In this document: in pieces, positions 36,357 to 45,965 of the stretch
Layout of the letters: each line of letters opens with the position of its first letter
Position numbering within the stretch: position 1 is the stretch's first letter
NCBI RefSeq assembly: GCF_002860285.1
Contig: NZ_PGVF01000014.1
Coordinates: forward strand, 1-64,000
Reading direction: 5' to 3'
DNA from: Bacillus sp. M6-12
GTDB lineage: Bacteria > Bacillota > Bacilli > Bacillales > DSM-1321
Length of the DNA stretch: 64,000 nucleotides
Position numbers and translations under genes: made by a program
The notes under the pieces: model-generated
The model's database searches: none
What the model was told of the DNA's origin: nothing
What the model saw: the letters and a program-made list of their open reading frames with translations, nothing else

Positions 36357-36361
36357 CGATT

Positions 36362-36443
36362 AAGGATGGCTGGAATAGGATGATTGTTTGGGATGAGAAG
36401 CGTTAGGCATCATCTCAAACCGATTCCCGGCCATCCTTTTTTG
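36362..36443 (+). terminator. Terminator of mhqR
   Basis: Long two-part hairpin: outer AAGGATGGC/GGCCATCCTT and inner GTTTGGGATGA/TCATCTCAAAC, then six T. Confidence 0.75.
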
Positions 36444-36621
36444 TGCTGTTTTACAATTTTATATAGACACATATATTGGTTCACGGAATATCCAGCGCTT
36501 TGAATGGTAATTTTTTATGGAATTATTAATTGACAGAATTATTCCTTCTTTCTTTTTGCGCTTTACTTATGTAAACCCTTTCATATTTTATTATATAATG
36601 GAAGTAGAAAGGAGTTTTTTT

Positions 36622-37674
36622 ATGACATTTAAGCTAAGGAATAGAAAGGCATATATTTGTATGGCTATGCTTATGGCAGTTCTGCTATCCAATGTTATCC
36701 TGCATACGACTTCGTTTGCCCAGCCTGTACAGCAGGGGATAGTCCTAGGATCGCTGGTGGATTTTCTCGTCGTTATCCCCTTGATTATTTACTTTTTTAT
36801 TATCAGAAAAAAGCATTCCTTGACCTATATGGCGCCGATTATTTTGGCGAGCTATTTGACCGCAACCTTTATTATCCCTGAAGAACAGCTTAGTTCCCTT
36901 CAATTTTTAAAATTGATTATATTCTCAATTGAAGGTTTGTTCCTTATAATGGCAGCATATTTTGTTTCAAAAAAAGTTCCTCTAATGCGAAAGGCTTGGA
37001 ATAATGCAAAAACACTAGAGCCATTTTTCAACCTCCGTATTCTAAATACGCTGGCAGATGTGTTTGGAGAGAAAAAGGCTATAAGAATGATCGCTTCTGA
37101 ACTTTCCGTTTTCCACTACAGTTTGTTTTCCTGGAAAAAGGGTACGGCACTTGGGTCCAACACATATACATATCATCAAAAATCAAGCTATATTGCCCTT
37201 AATATTATGCTGATCCATGCGGTTGTACTGGAATCTGTGGGCTTTCATTTTTGGCTGCATAGCATCAATGAAGTGTTGTCGTGGATTTTATTGGGCTTAA
37301 ACGCTTATGCTGTATTATTTTTCCTTGCCGATATAAGAGCGGTGCTTAGCTGTCCAATTCGTCTGGAGGATGATAAAATAATTTTTCAAATTGGGATTAT
37401 GAAGACTTTGAAAATACGTTATTCAGATATAAAAGAAATCCAGCAGTTTAAAGAAGAAGAAGTTCCAAAGGATAAAAGGAATAAAAGCTTTAATGCAGTA
37501 CTGGGCGGATTTATCCCTGAGCCCCCTCAATATGAAATAATCCTGAATAAATCAGTCTATGCGTCATATCCGTTCGGCCTCCGCAGCAAGGTTGATTATG
37601 TCCATGTGACCGTGGATGAATCCCAGTCTTTTTACGGTTCATTGCAGGAGAAGGTATCCAATCAAAACAGGTAA
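36622..37674 (+). CDS. Membrane protein of unknown function
   Basis: 350 residues. Seven or eight hydrophobic helices up to about residue 245, then a soluble C-terminal domain (250-350) resembling a PH-like/YdbT-type fold (CPIRLEDDKIIFQIGIMKT, then RYSDIKEIQQFK). Bacillus relatives are often carried under a misleading beta-carotene monooxygenase name; no enzyme motif is visible. AAAGGAG seven bases before ATG 36622 sets the start; the in-frame ATG 36517 has none. Confidence 0.72.
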   Translation: MTFKLRNRKAYICMAMLMAVLLSNVILHTTSFAQPVQQGIVLGSLVDFLVVIPLIIYFFIIRKKHSLTYMAPIILASYLTATFIIPEEQLSSLQFLKLIIFSIEGLFLIMAAYFVSKKVPLMRKAWNNAKTLEPFFNLRILNTLADVFGEKKAIRMIASELSVFHYSLFSWKKGTALGSNTYTYHQKSSYIALNIMLIHAVVLESVGFHFWLHSINEVLSWILLGLNAYAVLFFLADIRAVLSCPIRLEDDKIIFQIGIMKTLKIRYSDIKEIQQFKEEEVPKDKRNKSFNAVLGGFIPEPPQYEIILNKSVYASYPFGLRSKVDYVHVTVDESQSFYGSLQEKVSNQNR

Positions 37675-37739
37675 AAGCAGCTTCAAACGATAGTGTAATA
37701 GCTCTCTATATTAATAGTAACGTAAAAGGATGTGCACAG

Positions 37740-39434
37740 ATGAAATTTGAACAATATGAGTATATACGCCCTGATGTAAAAAATTTTAAAGAAAACTTTC
37801 TGGCTGTACTAGAGCGTTTTGAATCAGCTGACAGTGCAGCCGGCCAAATTGAGGCAATAAAAGAAATAAACAAAGTCAGAAACAATATGAATACTATGTT
37901 TAATTTATGTTATATACGTCATTCAATAGATACAACTGATGAATTTTATAAAGCAGAAAATGAATACCTTGATGAAATCCAGCCTGAGGTTGAGGAGACA
38001 GTTTCTTTATTTTATCGACAATTGCTAAACTCCCCTTTCAGACGGGAATTGGAGGAAAAGTGGGGGAATCAGCTATTTGCACTGTCTGAAGCACAGTTAA
38101 AAACAATCTCACCAGAAATAATTCCCTTAATGCAAAAGGAAAATAAGCTATCGACAGAGTACACTCAGCTTATGGCCTCAGCAAAAATTATGTTTGAGGG
38201 TGAAGAACGTACACTGTCACAGCTGCAGCCATTTATTGAGTCAACTGACCGGAATATGAGAAAAAATGCGCTCTTGGCAAGGATCGGATTTCGTGAAGAA
38301 CATGCCGAAAAGCTTGATGAGATTTATGACCAGCTGGTTCAAGTGCGTGACGAAATGGCCCGTACACTTGGATTTAACAACTTTACAGAGCTGGGATATT
38401 ACCGGATGAACCGAACAGATTACAATTCAGAGATGGTAGCTGGATTTCGGGAGCAGGTCCGTGAGTATATAGTACCTCTGGCAACAAAGCTTAGGGATCG
38501 TCAGCTTGAACGTATTGGCGTAGATGAATTGAAGCATTATGATGAGGGATTTAATTTTACAACTGGAAATGCGGCTCCTAAAGGGGATGCCTCCTGGATT
38601 ATTGAAAATGGCAGGAAAATGTATGAAGAACTATCACCTGAGACAAAAGAGTTCTTTAATTTCATGATTGATAACGATCTTATGGATCTGGTCGCGAAAA
38701 AAGGCAAGGCAGGAGGCGGGTATTGCACCTTCATTGAGAATTATAAGGCTCCCTTTATTTTTTCGAATTTCAATGGTACATCAGGAGATATCGATGTATT
38801 GACTCATGAAGCAGGGCATGCGTTTCAAGTATACAGCAGCAGGCATTTAGATGTTCCTGAATATATCTGGCCGACTTATGAGGCGTGTGAGATCCATTCC
38901 ATGAGCATGGAATTCTTCACATGGCCTTGGATGGAGCTCTTCTTTAAAGAAGATACTGAGAAATATAAATTTTCTCATCTAAGCAATGCATTATTGTTTT
39001 TGCCATACGGTGTTGCTGTAGATGAATTTCAGCATTTTGTTTATGAAAATCCAAAGGCAACACCTAAGGAACGCAAAGAATACTGGCGCAGCCTCGAACA
39101 AAAGTATTTGCCGCACCGTGATTACGATGGAAACGGCTATTTGGAAGAGGGAGGTTTCTGGCAGGGGCAGAGCCATATCTATAATTCACCGTTTTATTAT
39201 ATTGACTATACGCTTGCTCAGATTTGCGCGTTCCAGTTTTGGAAACGAGTGATGGAAGGCGACAAAACGGCCTGGAACGATTATTTAAACCTGTGCAGGC
39301 AGGGCGGAAGCAAGTCATTCCTTGAACTGGTAAAAATAGCGAATCTAAGATCTCCATTCGAGCAAGGTACAGTAGAATCTGTAGCAGATGTTATTGACGA
39401 GTGGCTTTCATCCGTCAAGGATAAGTCTCTGTGA
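37740..39434 (+). CDS. M3 family oligoendopeptidase F
   Basis: 564 residues, cytoplasmic zinc metallopeptidase. The active-site motif is LTHEAGHAFQ near residue 355 (HExxH), with the third ligand in TYEACEIHSMSMEFF near 385. The pz-peptidase/PepF family cleaves oligopeptides of about 7-17 residues, so it could also process peptide signals. AAAGGATG precedes the ATG and a terminator follows. Genes on either side are unrelated. Confidence 0.93.
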   Translation: MKFEQYEYIRPDVKNFKENFLAVLERFESADSAAGQIEAIKEINKVRNNMNTMFNLCYIRHSIDTTDEFYKAENEYLDEIQPEVEETVSLFYRQLLNSPFRRELEEKWGNQLFALSEAQLKTISPEIIPLMQKENKLSTEYTQLMASAKIMFEGEERTLSQLQPFIESTDRNMRKNALLARIGFREEHAEKLDEIYDQLVQVRDEMARTLGFNNFTELGYYRMNRTDYNSEMVAGFREQVREYIVPLATKLRDRQLERIGVDELKHYDEGFNFTTGNAAPKGDASWIIENGRKMYEELSPETKEFFNFMIDNDLMDLVAKKGKAGGGYCTFIENYKAPFIFSNFNGTSGDIDVLTHEAGHAFQVYSSRHLDVPEYIWPTYEACEIHSMSMEFFTWPWMELFFKEDTEKYKFSHLSNALLFLPYGVAVDEFQHFVYENPKATPKERKEYWRSLEQKYLPHRDYDGNGYLEEGGFWQGQSHIYNSPFYYIDYTLAQICAFQFWKRVMEGDKTAWNDYLNLCRQGGSKSFLELVKIANLRSPFEQGTVESVADVIDEWLSSVKDKSL

Positions 39435-39454
39435 ATTGAATAGTAACATACTCT

Positions 39455-39482
39455 CCCCCAATTTTAAGAAATTGGGGGTTGT
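39455..39482 (+). terminator. Terminator of the oligopeptidase gene
   Basis: CCCCCAATTT and AAATTGGGGG around TAAG, then TTGTTGTT. Confidence 0.8.
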
Positions 39483-39743
39483 TGTTAATGTGAAATGAAT
39501 CAATCATTCTGTTTGAAAGCAAAATTTTCTGATCTCCAAGTATTTAAAAAACGGGTAAACTTCAGCAAAAGTTTAGCATATACTGCTTTTCTGGATTCCT
39601 TAAAGTGTATCGAATGGGAAATGCTTTGTCTGGGTTCGCTAACTTCGTTTGTTCTCTGTTAAAGTTTCCCTCTAAAAAAAGAATTGACGGCAGCCTGTCT
39701 AAAGCTCTCTCCGATAACATATATAGAAATGGGGGGAGATTGA
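39483..39743. other. Intergenic region upstream of ykvI
   Basis: No gene seen. GGGGGGAGATTG just before 39744 is the ykvI ribosome site. Confidence 0.4.
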
Positions 39744-40787
39744 ATGTTGGCAAGATGGTCAGGTGCTTTCCAGATAGCGGCGGTCTATGTCGGGACCATT
39801 GTTGGTGCCGGTTTTGCTACGGGACGAGAAATAGTAGAGTTTTTTACCCGATTCGGGTTTTCTGGACTTATCGGTATATTAATTACGGGCTATTTGTTTA
39901 TTTTTATAGGGGCTAAGATCATGGTGCTGTCAGCTAAAATAGGCGCTGATTCTTATGAAATATTAAACAATTACCTGTTCGGTGAACGATTTGCAAGGTA
40001 TATCAATATTTTGTTTCTCTTTATGCTATTAGGAGTAACCTCCGTAATGATTTCAGGTGCAGGTGCAGTATTTGATGAGCAGCTGGGCCTTTCGCGAAAT
40101 GTTGGAATACTATTGACGATATTTCTGGCAGCTGCTATATTGATGGGCGGTATTAAAGGTTTATTTGCGGTGAATTCTTTTGTAGTGCCTATAATGATTT
40201 TATTCAGCATCATTCTTTGTGTCCTGACAGTAAGAGGGCTTGGTTTTCATGAAGTTTTATTTGCTTCGAAGTTACAAGAAGGAGGCTGGCGGGCTTTAAT
40301 TTCGCCATTTTCCTATTCAGCTTTTAATCTGGCACTCGCCCAAGTGGTTCTGGTGCCTGTCGCGAATGAAGTGAAGGATAAGAAAGTAATTTATAGGGGT
40401 GCTGTTTTGGGAGGTTTTTTTCTGACAGTGATTTTGCTGACAAGCCATATCTCATTAAGTACCCTTCCAGAGGTTGAAAAATATGGCATACCAACAGCCG
40501 AGCTGATGAAAAACACTGCAAGCGGGCTATATTGGATCTTCATTTTCGTGATCTATGGAGAAATATTCACATCGGTAATAGGAAATCTGTTTGGGCTTGG
40601 CAGGCAGATTAAAACGTATGTTAAGCTTCCGGAGCCGCTGATTTTTATTGGCATCTTCCTGGTTACATATTTGATTAGCATTGTTGAATATGGAAAGCTG
40701 CTCTCTTATTTATATCCTGTATTCGGATACATCAGCCTGCTGTTTTTATTCCTGGTTTGGCGGAAGAATGGAAATCCTGGCGGGTAA
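39744..40787 (+). CDS. ykvI: YkvI-like membrane transporter
   Basis: 347 residues with ten membrane helices. Starts FQIAAVYVGTIVGAGFATG, the sodium-coupled amino-acid transporter (APC/LeuT-like) first-helix motif that B. subtilis YkvI shares. GEIFTSVIGNLFGL near 275 marks another conserved helix. Substrate unknown, amino acid likely. GGGGGGAGA precedes the ATG. Same position relative to kinD/mhqR as in B. subtilis supports the name. Confidence 0.85.
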   Translation: MLARWSGAFQIAAVYVGTIVGAGFATGREIVEFFTRFGFSGLIGILITGYLFIFIGAKIMVLSAKIGADSYEILNNYLFGERFARYINILFLFMLLGVTSVMISGAGAVFDEQLGLSRNVGILLTIFLAAAILMGGIKGLFAVNSFVVPIMILFSIILCVLTVRGLGFHEVLFASKLQEGGWRALISPFSYSAFNLALAQVVLVPVANEVKDKKVIYRGAVLGGFFLTVILLTSHISLSTLPEVEKYGIPTAELMKNTASGLYWIFIFVIYGEIFTSVIGNLFGLGRQIKTYVKLPEPLIFIGIFLVTYLISIVEYGKLLSYLYPVFGYISLLFLFLVWRKNGNPGG

Positions 40788-40817
40788 AAAAAGGGAATCT
40801 ATATTATTAATCGAGCA

Positions 40818-40853
40818 AAAAACCTTGCCGCTTTTATTAACGGCAAGGTTTTT
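40818..40853. terminator. Bidirectional terminator, ykvI / lipoprotein
   Basis: AAAAACCTTGCCG and CGGCAAGGTTTTT pair around a ten-base loop. Confidence 0.88.
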
Positions 40854-40862
40854 ACATTCTTT

Positions 40863-41549
40863 TTAGTTTTTTAGGATTGTTTTACCCATTTCCAGGAATG
40901 CTTGACGGTGATCTGCATTCTTTGTTGTAAAGATTGTCAGCTTAACTGGATTTTTGGCGTCTTTTATTAGGAAGATATTTGTTAATTCGTCGCCGGACGC
41001 GGCTTCTAAGGCAACACCATTAGAAATCGCCAGCTTTGGATCGGTGGGGGCTGTAATTGTTTCTGATGTGGCTTGAAGCTGAGTGCGCGCAGTTTCCTCT
41101 GCTAAAGCCCAATCGACGTCCTCAGGAAGCAATTCAATCCTCATAGAGATATTTTCAGATTCCTTGAAAAAAAGAAGATCTTTATTTGGCTCCTCGCCAG
41201 TTAGTTCATATTCAGGCAGCACATATAAAGAGTAGTTTTGGTTTTCACTTTTTTTAAGGAATGCCGTTGCTTCTTTAGTTTCCCCATTAATAGAGAATTG
41301 AAGATTTTGTTCAAGCGTACGGACTGTTTCTGTCCCAGTTTCACTTTTTGTGCTGTTTCCATCTTTCGTTTCAGCTGCAGCTTCTTTGTTTCCTGCTGCA
41401 TTAGTATTTTTATTCTCCGCAGCTTCAGGCTGTGCAGAGGCTTCTTCCTTTGGTTCATCAGACTTTCCCGGTTCTGCTTGGGTACCGCAGCCGGTTAAAA
41501 GCAGGCCAGTAATACTCACGCCGATAAATAGCTTTTTTAGTGATTTCAT
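40863..41549 (-). CDS. Lipoprotein of unknown function
   Basis: 228 residues. Signal peptide with lipobox LLLTGCG (Cys near 21) followed by an acidic, Glu/Lys/Ala-rich linker to about residue 75. The C-terminal domain (80-228) is a compact fold without a family I recognise. ACAGGAGGAAACAATA precedes ATG 41549; the longer frame from 41654 overlaps the promoter region. Anchored on the outer face of the membrane. Confidence 0.8.
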   Translation of the reverse strand: MKSLKKLFIGVSITGLLLTGCGTQAEPGKSDEPKEEASAQPEAAENKNTNAAGNKEAAAETKDGNSTKSETGTETVRTLEQNLQFSINGETKEATAFLKKSENQNYSLYVLPEYELTGEEPNKDLLFFKESENISMRIELLPEDVDWALAEETARTQLQATSETITAPTDPKLAISNGVALEAASGDELTNIFLIKDAKNPVKLTIFTTKNADHRQAFLEMGKTILKN

Positions 41550-41888
41550 TATTGTTTCCTCCTGTAACTTGTCCGATATCAGCCAGCTTCGATGCTGGCT
41601 TTGATATTTCGGTGCAATTCTGTTGTTCATAATCGTCCATAGGCAGATAACCATAGCAAATTTACAGTAATAGACGTATCCTCCTGGAAAAGGTTACATC
41701 CATTGAAAGGTACAGCCAGTTTATCCATAGCTTACCTATATCTATATTATAATAGTAAAGCACACTATTTATAAGAGTAAATTGACATAGTTCCAGGAAT
41801 CGCCATCTTTATATTAAGTAACTGAAATGATAGGGAACGCTCTTAAGCTTTGATGAAATAAACAGAGGATTTCGCCGTTAGGAAGCAT
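41550..41888. other. Intergenic region upstream of the lipoprotein
   Basis: No gene seen; a GATGTAACC / GGTTACATC inverted pair is present near 41690. Confidence 0.3.
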
Positions 41889-41922
41889 AAAAAAACCCTG
41901 TAATTTTTGTGACAGGGCTTTC
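41889..41922 (-). terminator. Terminator of ykvS
   Basis: On the minus strand AGCCCTGTCA/TTACAGGGTT with six T on the 3' side. Confidence 0.82.
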
Positions 41923-41935
41923 AATTTATTCTTCG

Positions 41936-42127
41936 TTAAGAAGTTGCTCTTTCTTTTATAATCTTGTAATTTTTATGATTTACAACTGTTTTTTGTTCTA
42001 ATTCGAGGTCACGGTAATTTTCCATATATGTTACATCTACGATCACGGAATTTTCGTTAACCTTTTCAACAATGCCTTTTAATCCATCGCGAAATTCAAT
42101 AACATCGCCAACTTCTGCTATTTTCAA
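41936..42127 (-). CDS. ykvS: DUF2187 family protein YkvS
   Basis: 63 residues, KOW-like beta barrel: IAEVGDVIEFRDGLKGIVEK, then NSVIVDVTYMENY and VVNHKNYKII. Same family and neighbourhood as B. subtilis ykvS. TTG 42127 follows AAAAGGGTGG; the ATG at 42145 overlaps that site, so TTG is the better start. Function unknown. Confidence 0.88.
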   Translation of the reverse strand: MKIAEVGDVIEFRDGLKGIVEKVNENSVIVDVTYMENYRDLELEQKTVVNHKNYKIIKERATS

Positions 42128-42452
42128 TGTACCCACCCTTTTCATCTTAGTAAAAACTCGGCTTTTCCCAATGTAATGTTATTAGGTATTTTACGAACTT
42201 ATTAAAGCAGGTGTTTTAAATGATATTCCTGTATCACTGATAATATGAATACTGCTTCATTTTTTGAATAATACATACAGTTTGCACTATTTTATCATGT
42301 TCGTAAAGAAATAAATATGGGAAATTTACTGTTTTTTCCTAAATGAATTTATTAATCTATCCATAAACGCCGGCTTATTTATTCGCCGCTAAACAGATGC
42401 AGGACAGGAGAATTTTAAAGAAATAAAAATTAATTTGTACTTTTAAAGAGTT
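42128..42452. other. Intergenic region
   Basis: AT-rich; no gene, repeat or terminator found. Confidence 0.35.
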
Positions 42453-42742
42453 TTATGCCTTATTGTAGCAATTGTAAAGGTTATCTCCTTCAATAACAGG
42501 GTGCATCAGAAGGTTGCCTTTACTGTCAACCACATATAAGCAACCGTTTTCGCCAATGTCAATATCTTTTGAATTTTCCTTTTTCCCTCTGCCGATTTGA
42601 CACCGAGCAGCTGTTCCTTCACTGAATCCTGAGCATCCTCCATGCTTATCTCGCCTGATTTTACTTTTTCGCTGGTGATTTGGATCATTTTAATTCCAAG
42701 GTTTCTGGGATGGCGGAGCACCTGCAGTCCAAAATACAGCAA
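42453..42742 (-). pseudogene. Cache-domain fragment of a methyl-accepting receptor or kinase
   Basis: Minus-strand codons read MIQITSEKVKSGEISMEDAQ, VKEQLLGVKSAEGK, then after a one-base shift near 42585 DIDIGENGCLYVVDSKGNLL, MHPVIEGDNLYN and TAA 42453. This is the Cache_2 ligand domain common in chemoreceptors. No membrane or signalling part remains. Confidence 0.72.
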
Positions 42743-42843
42743 TTTAAGTTATAGCAGTAATTTCTGTTTGAAAGGCATCTCATCCTCTTTAACATGATAA
42801 AATAAGAATGGATAGATTCAATTCATACGAAGAGGTGTCAGTA

Positions 42844-43038
42844 TTGCAAGAGGAAGAAGTAAAGAGGATCCTGGAACAGCTTTCCCGCCAGGAAATTGAG
42901 GAATTTAAAGTAACGAAAGAGGAATTTTTAACATTTCGCTCTGTACTGGTAACACGCCCGGATTTTAAGCACTTCAGGGGAATAGCCCAGCATGGCGGGG
43001 AAGTTATTTATCGATACACAGCTGAAGCAAGAAGCTGA
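42844..43038 (+). CDS. Small conserved hypothetical protein
   Basis: 64 residues, MQEEEVKRILEQLSRQEIEE at the start, then FRSVLVTRPDFKHFRGIAQ and VIYRYTAEARS. TTG 42844 follows GAGGTG; the ATG at 42808 has no site. N-terminal half is helical and acidic, C-terminal half beta-like. No known family. A terminator follows. Confidence 0.6.
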   Translation: MQEEEVKRILEQLSRQEIEEFKVTKEEFLTFRSVLVTRPDFKHFRGIAQHGGEVIYRYTAEARS

Positions 43039-43055
43039 CTGTACTTTAAATATTT

Positions 43056-43098
43056 GAAAAACAGGCATCCTGTTGTAAACGGGAGTGCCTGTTTTTTT
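43056..43098 (+). terminator. Terminator of the 64-residue gene
   Basis: AAAAACAGGCA and TGCCTGTTTTTTT flank an inner GTTGTAAAC element. Confidence 0.82.
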
Positions 43099-43123
43099 AT
43101 GGCTCTGTTAATGCTTTCATTGT

Positions 43124-43166
43124 TGAGCCGTTCTTCCTCTAATCAGGGCTCTGACGCTTTTCTTAG
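43124..43166. repeat. Fragment of repeat family A (right end)
   Basis: GCCGTTCTTCCTCTAATCAG then GGCTCTGACGCTTTTC, related to the fragment at 32868. Confidence 0.45.
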
Positions 43167-43264
43167 TGAAAGCCTTGTTTTTATAAAAATTAATACAGCG
43201 TTCGACAGTCTTTTTACTGGGTTTCTATTAAAATACGGGAATTAGTAAGGAAAGGGATCTGTTG

Positions 43265-44347
43265 ATGAAAAATTTAAATTTGATTTTTAAAGTATTTATT
43301 GCTGCTGGTATTTTATTTTTTTCAGTTAGCCAGCCAGAAGCAAGCAGTTATTCTTCAATAAAGCAAACTGCAATGACCAAGAAAACCAATACGAGCGACA
43401 AAATGAAGACGGCTGAACCTATAAGAGTTACTTTTGCCGGTGACACGATGATGGATTGGTCTATCAAGACAACAATAAACAAAAAAGGGGCTGATTATCC
43501 GTTCAGCCAAGTAAAAAGTGAGGTTTTAAAAAGTGATATAGCGGTTGCCAATTTGGAATCCGCTGTAACAACCAGAACTGAAAAAGAGAGCAAGCAATAC
43601 ACCTTTAAATCTGACCCAAAGTCACTTGCCGGTTTGAAAAATGCAGGATTTGATATAGTATCGCTTGCCAACAACCATTCTATGGATTATAAAAAGGCCG
43701 GCCTGACAGATACCCTCAATAATTTGAAAAAGTATAATCTTACCTTTATCGGCGCCGGTGTAAATTCCAAAGCAGCTTATGCCGCTCATACACAAATAGT
43801 AAAAGGAAAGAGAATAAAATTTCTCGCCTTTTCCAGAGTTCTCCCCACCACACTTTGGATAGCTGGCTTTAACAGAGCAGGTCTTGCAACAGGTTATGAT
43901 TTAAAGCTAATGCAAACAAGAATTAAGGAAGAAAGAAAAACCGCGGACTATCTGTTTGTCTATATTCACTGGGGAAAAGAAAAGAGCAAAATTCCCGAAG
44001 CGTTTCAAAGGGATTGGGCCAGGAAAATGATTGATTCAGGGGCAGATGGGATCATTGGAAGCCATCCTCACGTACTGCAAGGTTTTGAATACTATAAAGG
44101 AAAGCCGATCGCCTATTCGCTTGGGAACTTTCTATTTCCCGACTATGTTAGGGGAGACGCGGCTCAAACTGGTTTGTACCACATTGATATACAAAACAAC
44201 GCTATTACAACATCTTTTACCCCTTACTTTATTGCTAAGGACCAAATTATAGCGCAAAGTTTACAGACAAGAAAAATGGTTTGGAGCAAGCTGCAGGCCA
44301 TTTCGTATGGTGTAAAGATTCAAAATGGAAAAATAGTGAAGAAGTAG
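43265..44347 (+). CDS. CapA family protein (PGA_cap metallophosphatase-like)
   Basis: 360 residues. A signal peptide or membrane anchor (about 8-25) is followed by the CapA fold: VTFAGDTMMDW near 58, VANLESAVTT near 94, SLANNHSMDY near 135, VYIHWGKE near 235 and GSHPHVLQGFE near 270, in the order seen for metal-dependent phosphatase-like proteins linked to poly-gamma-glutamate capsules. No capB/capC nearby, so a capsule role is not supported here. GGAAAGGGATC precedes ATG 43265. Confidence 0.9.
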   Translation: MKNLNLIFKVFIAAGILFFSVSQPEASSYSSIKQTAMTKKTNTSDKMKTAEPIRVTFAGDTMMDWSIKTTINKKGADYPFSQVKSEVLKSDIAVANLESAVTTRTEKESKQYTFKSDPKSLAGLKNAGFDIVSLANNHSMDYKKAGLTDTLNNLKKYNLTFIGAGVNSKAAYAAHTQIVKGKRIKFLAFSRVLPTTLWIAGFNRAGLATGYDLKLMQTRIKEERKTADYLFVYIHWGKEKSKIPEAFQRDWARKMIDSGADGIIGSHPHVLQGFEYYKGKPIAYSLGNFLFPDYVRGDAAQTGLYHIDIQNNAITTSFTPYFIAKDQIIAQSLQTRKMVWSKLQAISYGVKIQNGKIVKK

Positions 44348-44360
44348 AAAACCACACAGC

Positions 44361-44392
44361 CCTGATATTTTCAAATCAGGGCCGTTTCTTAT
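44361..44392 (+). terminator. Terminator of the capA-like gene
   Basis: GCCCTGAT and ATCAGGGC around a short loop, then GTTTCTT. Confidence 0.75.
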
Positions 44393-44439
44393 GAGGGGGG
44401 CAAAGCATTTTCAGCTGCAGTGACACATCTGTAGAACTG

Positions 44440-44926
44440 TCACCTATCCACTGAATCTTTTAATTTCTTCAAAGCAGAACGGCGCCATGATTTTACGGCC
44501 GAAGGAGTTGTATTCGTGTGCATGGCTATTTCAGTTATTGACATTCGATGAAAATATGTAAGAATAAGCCATTGTTTTTGGTTTACAGTCAAGCCTTCAC
44601 AGTAGCAGTCAAGCTGCTCGAGTTCAAGGAAATTTGCATGAAACGGCAGGGCTTCACCTACAACACCTCCCTGTTCATAGGTAAGCTGATTCCTCGTTTC
44701 CCATTTGTTGCTTTTTTTTAGCTCATTCAGCATTCTGCCTTTAATAATAGAGTAGGCAAATGTCTGAAAGGTCCCCTTTTGGGGATCATACTTTGTTTCA
44801 GCTTCCCATAGTGCAAGCAGGCCGACTTGGAAAAATTCTTCCTTATTTTTGTAAATTGATAAGGAGCGAATTATGCTCTTGATTAAGGGCGTATATTGAA
44901 CAGCTAAATCAGAAAAATGTTTCCAA
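44440..44926 (-). pseudogene. Sigma-70 family factor, frameshifted in a T5 run
   Basis: TTG 44926 has AAGGAAGC seven bases upstream and begins METF, but reads to a stop after METFF because of five T at 44913-44917. With four T the frame would continue FSDLAVQYTPLIKSIIRSLS, NKEEFFQVGLLALWEAE, then the region 4 MSITEIAMHTNTTPSAVKSW to the stop at 44440, 161 residues. No in-frame ATG, GTG or TTG opens the long frame before ATG 44733. The family is a small sigma factor seen in many Bacillus. Either a pseudogene, a sequencing error in a homopolymer, or a slippage switch. Confidence 0.75.
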
Positions 44927-45362
44927 TTCTGCTTCCTTCTGAAAAGCGCTTTTCGGTTATTCCCGGGTAACCTAAACTTAAACCGAAAACAAATGTGCGT
45001 CTAAAATTAATAATTGACTTTTTGACGGAAAAATCTGACTATTTTAAACGTTTGAACCTGCAAAACGAAATCTTTAAAAGTATAAAAATGAAGATAATAG
45101 AATTTTTTAATAATTTGGCACAATTATTAAAGGATGCATAGTTCCATCGAAATGTTAAAATTAGATCCTGGCATTTATAAGTGAAAAGGGATAGATTAAC
45201 AGTAATTAGTAGAAACAGCTGGTTTGAATCATTATAATAAACTAAGAAAGTTGATTAAAAACAATAGAGAGGACAGGGCAATTACGATGGGAGTAAAAAA
45301 TCTTTAAAATTCACTATTAAGGGGAATGGTAACCTTTGATTACATTCAAAGGAGCTGAAAAA
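44927..45362. other. Intergenic region
   Basis: AT-rich, probably holding divergent promoters. A seven-codon frame at 45286 behind GAGAGGACAGGG is seen but is not a gene I would call. Confidence 0.3.
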
Positions 45363-45965
45363 GTGAAGACTATTGGCCTCTTTTTTTATTTAGCGTTTGG
45401 TTCTCTGAACTTCCTCTCAACAGAAATAACTCAATCAAGCGAACTTAAAATAATCTTAAAAGCTATCCTGCCTCCCAAATCTGAACTAATAAAGCCTGAG
45501 GTGCCTTTGGACAGCCAGCCAATTCAACAGTACGATTTTGATAAAGACGGGCAAACTGAAATAATCGCTGTATATAAGGTACCGGATTCCCCGAATCTAA
45601 TGAAGGCAATAGTTTTGAAAAAAGAAAAAGAAAAATGGAATAAGGTGTGGGAAACGACAGGTAAGGGGTTCGATTTAGACCGTGCGGCTTTAACGGATGT
45701 TACTGGGGATGGAACAGATGAACTTCTCTTCGGCTGGATGATTGGGGCATCCGCAGGAAATGAAATGGAAGTTTTTCAATGGCAAGGGGGCACCCTGAAA
45801 AAGATTGCTGACCTGGCATACTATCATAAATTAGAGCTTATTAAAAAAAATAATCAAACCCGTTTCGCTGTTTGGCAGCGATATTGTTGTGATACATACT
45901 TAGTTAATGTCCTTAGATGGGATGGAAAACAGCTGGTTCCCGATGAAGAAACCTTTTCGGAATAA
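45363..45965 (+). CDS. Secreted or membrane-anchored protein, FG-GAP-like beta repeats, truncated
   Basis: 200 residues from GTG 45363, eight bases after AAAGGAG. A hydrophobic N-terminus (about 5-20) is a signal or anchor. QQYDFDKDGQTEIIAVYK near 55 and LTDVTGDGTDELLFGW near 105 are D-x-D-G calcium-type FG-GAP/VCBS pieces. The frame stays open after its TAA for another 64 codons, with sequence that reads as protein, so the gene seems cut by an in-frame stop. Confidence 0.7.
   Translation: MKTIGLFFYLAFGSLNFLSTEITQSSELKIILKAILPPKSELIKPEVPLDSQPIQQYDFDKDGQTEIIAVYKVPDSPNLMKAIVLKKEKEKWNKVWETTGKGFDLDRAALTDVTGDGTDELLFGWMIGASAGNEMEVFQWQGGTLKKIADLAYYHKLELIKKNNQTRFAVWQRYCCDTYLVNVLRWDGKQLVPDEETFSE

Noticed and set aside
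36622..37674. Beta-carotene monooxygenase.
   Set aside because: The name is carried for relatives, but no carotenoid-oxygenase motif is visible in this membrane protein.
44440..44733. A complete 97-residue sigma-like gene starting at ATG 44733.
   Set aside because: It would contain only the last part of the sigma fold and has no ribosome site; codons upstream clearly encode region 2.
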